From: Deltaproteobacteria bacterium
GTDB taxonomy: Bacteria; Desulfobacterota; G020345765
DNA: 9,559 nucleotides
Assembly (NCBI GenBank): GCA_030616835.1
Contig: JAUWWP010000074.1
Span: forward strand, 1 to 9,559
Reading direction: 5' to 3'
Shown: in pieces, positions 7,097 through 9,559 of the stretch
Numbering within the stretch: the first letter of the stretch is position 1
How the letters are laid out: the number at the start of each line of letters is the position of its first letter
The notes under the pieces: generated by a model
What the model was told of the DNA's origin: nothing
Database searches by the model: none
The model's input: the letters and a program-made list of their open reading frames with translations, nothing else
Made by a program: the position numbers and the translations under genes

Positions 7097-7129
7097 CTAA
7101 TTGAAATATAATACCAAACCAATTAGATG
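7094..7129. promoter_or_regulatory. Candidate operator: 10-bp perfect inverted repeat over the hrcA promoter
   Basis: CATCTAATTG (7094-7103) and CAATTAGATG (7120-7129) are exact reverse complements with a 16-nt spacer. One arm touches the -35 box and the other covers the predicted transcription start and the ATG, with the -10 between them. A repressor here would block RNA polymerase. It is not CIRCE (TTAGCACTC-N9-GAGTGCTAA). The natural candidate ligand is HrcA itself, but this is inference. Confidence 0.6.
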
Positions 7130-7133
7130 TCAA
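7105..7133 (-). promoter_or_regulatory. hrcA operon promoter (sigma-70 type)
   Basis: A perfect TTGACA (-35, 7133 to 7128) is separated by 17 nt from TATATT (-10, 7110 to 7105). The expected start of transcription is near 7098, only 2 nt before the hrcA ATG. The match to a housekeeping promoter, rather than a heat-shock sigma promoter, fits control by a repressor. Confidence 0.8.
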
Positions 7134-7163
7134 GAAAATGCGAGGAATGCTTATTGCCTCAAG

Positions 7164-7260
7164 GTAAACCCCGTTAGACAAATTGTCTGACGGGGTAAAG
7201 ATCTTACGGGGCTCACACGGGGCTTTAGTCTGTCTGAGACGGATGTCTAACGGGGTAAAG
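7164..7260. repeat. Cluster of three CCCCGTTAGACA repeats forming hairpins
   Basis: TGTCTGACGGGGTAAAG (7184-7200) and TGTCTAACGGGGTAAAG (7244-7260) are direct repeats with one mismatch, 60 bp apart. An inverted copy, CCCCGTTAGACA, is at 7169-7180. The inverted and nearest direct copies form a 12-bp stem (7168-7179 with 7185-7196, loop of 5); on the minus-strand RNA one pair is a C-A mismatch. The farther copy pairs perfectly over 12 bp. The hairpin lies between the membrane-protein gene and hrcA, so it may end transcription, but only a short U-run follows. Confidence 0.65.
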
Positions 7261-8206
7261 TTAAGCGGGAAAACATTGTGGAGATTTTCTTTAAATATTC
7301 GGGGATGATCATAAAACCTGCTCTCTCCAACTTTTGCTCAAGGCTAATCATTTTGGATAAGTAAAATTGTTGGGTGGGGAAATAAATGGAAATAAAGTAA
7401 GCAGCAGTTAAAGCCAACAGAAGCATCGCCAATAGGAAGACCCTTAGCCTCCTGCCTCTGCTAATTGGAACCTTGGGAAGCTTTATCCTCCAGCGGTTCC
7501 AGGCATATCTTATCCGCTTGTGCAGAGATTCCCTTTTCCCCGGATGCTGTGCAATCGCAATAGCATCGCTTATGCTCAGCAACCAACAGAATATTATTAG
7601 AGGTATTGAAAGGGTAGCACCGAGGAGAAATTTTTCGAAAAAGATCCTTTCCGGGCCCTCGGTCAGGCGCTGCCAAAAAAAGGGTGTTAGCCAGAGGAGC
7701 CCTACCAACCAGCAGCGGAAAAAATGAAAGAACAGGAAGAAGGCAGCCTTCTTCGGCTGCCCGTTGGCGAGCTGTCCCCAGCCCGGAATAAGGGCGGAAG
7801 CGGTAGCTGCCAAGAAAGCATTTTCTATCCCGGTAAATTCCTCACTCTGTTTTCGATTAGCCACGCAATAGGCTTCAAGTATATGATAGATCCAGACTAA
7901 TATCGCCAGTAGGGAAAGGCCGGCAAGAGATAAAAAGACTGCGAGGTTAGCCCCGGGTAGCCGGTCCCAGAGGTTCAGGGTAAAATAGAAGATCGAAGCC
8001 CCCAGTACCATCAAAAGGAAAAGGAGAATGCCTTTCTGGTATTGCTTATTATAGATCTGTCCCAGGCCCCAGAAGAAAAGGGAGAGGGTAGCTGCCCATA
8101 ATGACCCTCTTGGGGAGGGACGAAAGGAAGGAAGGAGAACCGTTTCGGCTGCTATCTTCTTAGTCTTCCTCTCCTCGGAAATACTCCAAACCTTCTCGTT
8201 CTTCAT
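7247..8206 (-). CDS. Multi-pass membrane protein with two GxGQ motifs (TM2-like), function unknown
   Basis: The 319 residues have a charged, Pro-containing N terminus (1-34), then hydrophobic segments at about 36-50, 58-78, 87-110, 129-142, 153-175, 192-212 and 255-275, and a C-terminal tail of about 45 residues. Two regions are alike: WGLGQIYNKQYQKG (46-59) and PGWGQLANGQPKK (141-153), each at the end of a short hydrophobic segment and followed by another. The G-x-G-Q-x-x-N pattern resembles TM2-type and other small membrane domains of unknown role, here apparently duplicated. The ATG at 8206 has only a weak ribosome site (GGACACTGAGT before it). The last codons (TLPR) and the TAG stop lie within a CCCCGTTAGACA repeat, so the C terminus may have been reset by repeat insertion. 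It has its own promoter, separate from hrcA. Confidence 0.85.
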   Translation of the reverse strand: MKNEKVWSISEERKTKKIAAETVLLPSFRPSPRGSLWAATLSLFFWGLGQIYNKQYQKGILLFLLMVLGASIFYFTLNLWDRLPGANLAVFLSLAGLSLLAILVWIYHILEAYCVANRKQSEEFTGIENAFLAATASALIPGWGQLANGQPKKAAFFLFFHFFRCWLVGLLWLTPFFWQRLTEGPERIFFEKFLLGATLSIPLIIFCWLLSISDAIAIAQHPGKRESLHKRIRYAWNRWRIKLPKVPISRGRRLRVFLLAMLLLALTAAYFISIYFPTQQFYLSKMISLEQKLERAGFMIIPEYLKKISTMFSRLTLPR

Positions 8207-8284
8207 ACTCAGTGTCCATTAGGATTAAAGAAAAAGACATCGTCTGCTCGAGCTATCAAAAACAAGGCCTTTTAATTGCTCTAC

Positions 8285-8300
8285 CGTGCTTATCAGCACG
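8285..8300 (-). promoter_or_regulatory. 5' end hairpin of the membrane-protein leader
   Basis: CGTGCT and AGCACG form a perfect 6-bp stem with a GATA loop, starting about 3 nt after the predicted transcription start. Such 5' terminal hairpins can protect mRNA from decay. Farther down the leader, AGAC-GAT-GTCT followed by five Ts (roughly 8243-8228) might be a weak attenuator. Confidence 0.5.
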
Positions 8301-8309
8301 TAACCATAA

Positions 8310-8338
8310 TTTATATCAAAACTAATAGATACTGTCAA
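8310..8338 (-). promoter_or_regulatory. Promoter of the membrane-protein gene
   Basis: TTGACA (8338 to 8333), a 17-nt spacer and TATAAA (8315 to 8310) make a near-consensus sigma-70 promoter. Transcription would start near 8303, giving a leader of about 97 nt before the ATG at 8206. Confidence 0.8.
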
Positions 8339-8454
8339 CAAATCGGCCACCTGCGAAAGTATCTCAAATTTCGGCATAATTAAGCAGGATAGCCGGGATG
8401 CACCTGGTATTCAGTCCGCCTTTCCTTCGAGTTCCTCATAGTCCCCTCTCCCCT

Positions 8455-8499
8455 CCTTCGACAGAGTTTATCCCGAGCGAGGCCGAGGGGCTCAAGACA
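8455..8499 (+). repeat. Interrupted CCTTCGACA...GGCTCAAGACA repeat
   Basis: CCTTCGACA (8455-8463) and GGCTCAAGACA (8489-8499) together resemble the copy at 1377-1396, but 25 nt of GC-rich sequence (8464-8488) stand between them. The insert contains a TCCCGAGCGAGGCCGAGG-type motif that I recall from other repeat-laden genomes. Confidence 0.5.
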
Positions 8500-8584
8500 A
8501 GCGAGAGGAAGGAGGTTGTTTTGGATACAAACCGGAAGCCCCGCCTATCCACTTATGAAGCACCGTCGCAACTTTCCGGCAAGG

Positions 8585-8694
8585 CAGGTGGCTTATTATC
8601 ACCTGGTTGAAAACCGCGGCCTTTCCGGGGCACGAGGGAGAGAGTTGATGGGAATAGGCGTAATTGGCGGCTTATTATCACCTAATATCAGGTG
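8585..8694. repeat. Two GGCTTATTATCACCT copies with flanking dyads
   Basis: The 15-mer occurs at 8590-8604 and 8669-8683. At the first, CAGGTG (8585-8590) pairs with CACCTG (8600-8605). At the second, CACCT (8679-8683) pairs with AGGTG (8690-8694). The copies are 79 bp apart, which may mark ends of a small degenerate element. Confidence 0.5.
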
Positions 8695-8715
8695 CTTCAA
8701 GGGAAATCTGGTCAG

Positions 8716-8785
8716 AGACGGATCGCTAAGGAGGGTGAGGGGACAATTATGTTTAAAATAACGATCTGTCCCCCTTTTTCCGTCT
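8716..8785 (+). repeat. Nested stem with terminator-like inner hairpin
   Basis: The outer arms AGACGGA (8716-8722) and TCCGTCT (8779-8785) enclose the inner arms GGGGACA (8739-8745) and TGTCCCC (8767-8773). On the plus strand the inner stem is followed by CTTTTTC, so it could act as a weak rho-independent terminator. The loop is 21 nt and AT-rich. It may equally be the end of a decayed insertion element. Confidence 0.45.
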
Positions 8786-8796
8786 TAGATGGATTG

Positions 8797-8824
8797 TAGG
8801 GGTGGACCTCAGTGTCCACCCCTA
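8797..8824. repeat. 11-bp perfect GC-rich hairpin
   Basis: TAGGGGTGGAC (8797-8807) pairs with GTCCACCCCTA (8814-8824) around a 6-nt loop. A sister hairpin, GGGCCGAC/GTCGGCCC, lies at 8875-8896, and the outer GTAGGGG (8796-8802) also matches CCCCTAC (8894-8900), so the two resemble the ends of one REP-like element. Confidence 0.65.
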
Positions 8825-8826
8825 TC

Positions 8827-8857
8827 CCTTCGACAAGCTCCCTTCGACAAGCTCAGG
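8827..8857 (+). repeat. Tandem CCTTCGACAAGCTC duplication
   Basis: CCTTCGACAAGCTC occurs twice head to tail (8827-8840 and 8841-8854); the second copy continues into AGG as in the full repeat. It sits between the two GC-rich hairpins. Confidence 0.75.
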
Positions 8858-8874
8858 GCATGGCAGGACAGGTC

Positions 8875-8896
8875 GGGCCGACAGGGACGTCGGCCC
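8875..8896. repeat. GGGCCGAC/GTCGGCCC hairpin
   Basis: An 8-bp perfect stem (8875-8882 and 8889-8896) with loop AGGGAC. It is followed by CTACATTAA, complementary to the flank of the hairpin at 8797. Confidence 0.6.
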
Positions 8897-8985
8897 CTAC
8901 ATTAACGCATTACTTGGGTTGAATTCTGAATTTTTTAATACTCCAGCAATGTACCATTTTCTCCGAAAAAACTCACTCAAATGGT

Positions 8986-9324
8986 CTACTCCAAGATCTC
9001 TTCTATAAGGATTTTCAATTTTTGGATTTTCTTTTTATCCTCTTTCCCTGCCATTTTCATTAATAGACCTATTACTTCCTCCTCTTCTTTCGAGCGGACT
9101 GCTTTCGGGAAGCAATATTCAAAGAGCTCCCCAAGCTCCATTCCCAGGCCCTTAGCTATTCTGGCAACATTGCCCAGCTTTATATCAGAATCGCCCCTTT
9201 CCACCTCCCCGATGAACTTCCAATGAAGCCCAGCCCTTTCCGCGAGCTCCTCCTGGGTCAGCCCATTTATCTTCCTTAATTCCCTGAGCTTCCCGCCAAA
9301 TCCCCAGCCTCGATTGCTCTTCAT
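8986..9324 (-). CDS. XRE-family helix-turn-helix transcriptional regulator
   Basis: This small cytoplasmic DNA-binding protein (112 residues) has a Cro/C1-type helix-turn-helix at about 11-66: GKLRELRKINGLTQEELAERAG, then the recognition region HWKFIGEVERG (34-44), then IKLGNVARIAKGLGMELGELF. The E-R-G and A-K-G-L-G-[MV]-E-L features are typical of the family. Residues 76-112 are a charged helix, perhaps for dimerisation. The ATG at 9324 has a strong AGGAGG 4 nt upstream, in contrast with the weak or absent sites of hrcA and dnaJ. It stands alone, with no toxin or phage gene in view, and its target is unknown. Self-regulation is common in such genes, but I see no clear operator. Confidence 0.93.
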   Translation of the reverse strand: MKSNRGWGFGGKLRELRKINGLTQEELAERAGLHWKFIGEVERGDSDIKLGNVARIAKGLGMELGELFEYCFPKAVRSKEEEEVIGLLMKMAGKEDKKKIQKLKILIEEILE

Positions 9325-9559
9325 ATGCCCTCCTGTTAAGAAATTTACACTCTAAAAGACTTAATTAACACAACCGTAAAGTCACATATTTCTCTTGACA
9401 AAGGAGTCTTGGGGTGGTATGAAATGAAATAAGGGGTAATTTCTATAAGGGGTTTGAATTTTTAGCCTGGATTGTGCCTGAAGCCTCTGAAAACCCGAGC
9501 TAAGCCAGTCGGATGGCCATTTTAAAAAACTCAAAAAAAAATAACCTGAAGGCTACATA
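9325..9559. other. Non-coding right end, possible leader or RNA region
   Basis: No gene is supported. Downstream of the possible rightward promoter there are two ATAAGGGGT copies (9429-9437 and 9445-9453), a GCCA-GTCGGA-TGGC hairpin near 9509-9522, and then A-rich sequence ending at the window edge. It could be a 5' leader of a gene to the right, a small RNA or a repeat. I do not recognise a riboswitch or RNA family. Confidence 0.4.
9395..9423 (+). promoter_or_regulatory. Possible rightward promoter, divergent from the XRE gene
   Basis: TTGACA (9395-9400), a 17-nt spacer and TATGAA (9418-9423) point rightward out of the window, with a start expected near 9430. The -35 is perfect and the -10 matches 4 of 6 consensus bases. 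No frame begins before the window ends. Confidence 0.5.

Larger units (their letters stand above)
8207..8985. other. Non-coding repeat patchwork
   Basis: No gene is supported across about 780 nt. The left 130 nt hold the leader and promoter of the membrane-protein gene. From about 8390 to 8905 come, in order, an interrupted CCTTCGACA-type repeat, two copies of GGCTTATTATCACCT, a nested stem pair, an 11-bp GC-rich hairpin, a tandem CCTTCGACAAGCTC duplication, and a GGGCCGAC hairpin. ACCATTT (8953-8959) pairs with AAATGGT (8979-8985) right after the regulator's stop, without a U-run. Forward-strand frames here read through repeats and have no ribosome sites. Confidence 0.6.

Noticed and set aside
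7168..7196. Intrinsic terminator between the membrane-protein gene and hrcA
   Set aside because: The stem is good, but on the transcribed strand it has a C-A mismatch and only three Us follow, so it is listed as a repeat and not as a terminator.
7097..7246. Canonical CIRCE operator upstream of hrcA
   Set aside because: Neither TTAGCACTC nor GAGTGCTAA, nor a close variant with a 9-nt spacer, is visible; TTAGACA in the nearby repeat is only superficially similar.
8398..9008. Forward-strand open frames of 68-81 codons in the gap before the XRE gene
   Set aside because: They read through the dispersed repeats and hairpins, lack ribosome sites and overlap each other, and their predicted peptides look like translated repeat sequence.
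8986..9324. Antitoxin half of a toxin-antitoxin pair
   Set aside because: No small partner gene lies on either side, so only a regulator call is justified.

Overview
This is a bacterial chromosomal window centred on a complete heat-shock chaperone operon, read leftward on the minus strand in the order hrcA, grpE, dnaK, dnaJ. All genes that I can support lie on the minus strand. The host cannot be named from the sequence. The classic hrcA-grpE-dnaK-dnaJ order, TTGACA-type promoters, and intergenic gaps packed with short repeats suggest an uncultured bacterium, perhaps a candidate-phylum lineage. One repeat is a CCTTCGACAAGCTCAGG family that I recall from many environmental genomes. This placement is inference.

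Layout from right to left, which is the direction of transcription. At 9325-9559 there is a possible rightward promoter and unexplained sequence, with no gene. At 8986-9324 there is a small XRE-family helix-turn-helix regulator with a strong Shine-Dalgarno. At 8207-8985 there is a non-coding stretch: its left end holds a good promoter and a 5' hairpin for the next gene, and the rest is a patchwork of hairpins and dispersed repeats. At 7247-8206 there is a multi-pass membrane protein with two copies of a G-x-G-Q motif. At 7097-7246 there is a repeat-rich gap and the hrcA promoter. At 6080-7096, 5397-6068 and 3545-5386 lie hrcA, grpE and dnaK, only 10-11 nt apart. At 3264-3544 an AT-rich imperfect palindrome separates dnaK from dnaJ (2148-3263). 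A zinc-ribbon plus receiver-domain protein (1564-2133) begins 14 nt after dnaJ. At 1186-1563 there is another repeat-rich gap. At 1-1185 there is a gene cut by the window edge, encoding an exported protein with tandem ~26-residue D-x-x-G-x-D-x-Y repeats.

DnaK, DnaJ and GrpE form the Hsp70 folding machine, and HrcA is its usual repressor. No canonical CIRCE operator is visible. Instead a perfect 10-bp inverted repeat (CATCTAATTG / CAATTAGATG, 16-nt spacer) covers the hrcA promoter spacer, the -10 region and the start codon. The promoter position implies that hrcA mRNA starts about 2 nt before its ATG, so it would be essentially leaderless.

The points most worth checking are this candidate non-CIRCE operator with leaderless start, the zinc-ribbon receiver protein tied to dnaJ, the exported repeat protein, and the several families of small intergenic repeats. 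I see no clearly new multi-gene system.
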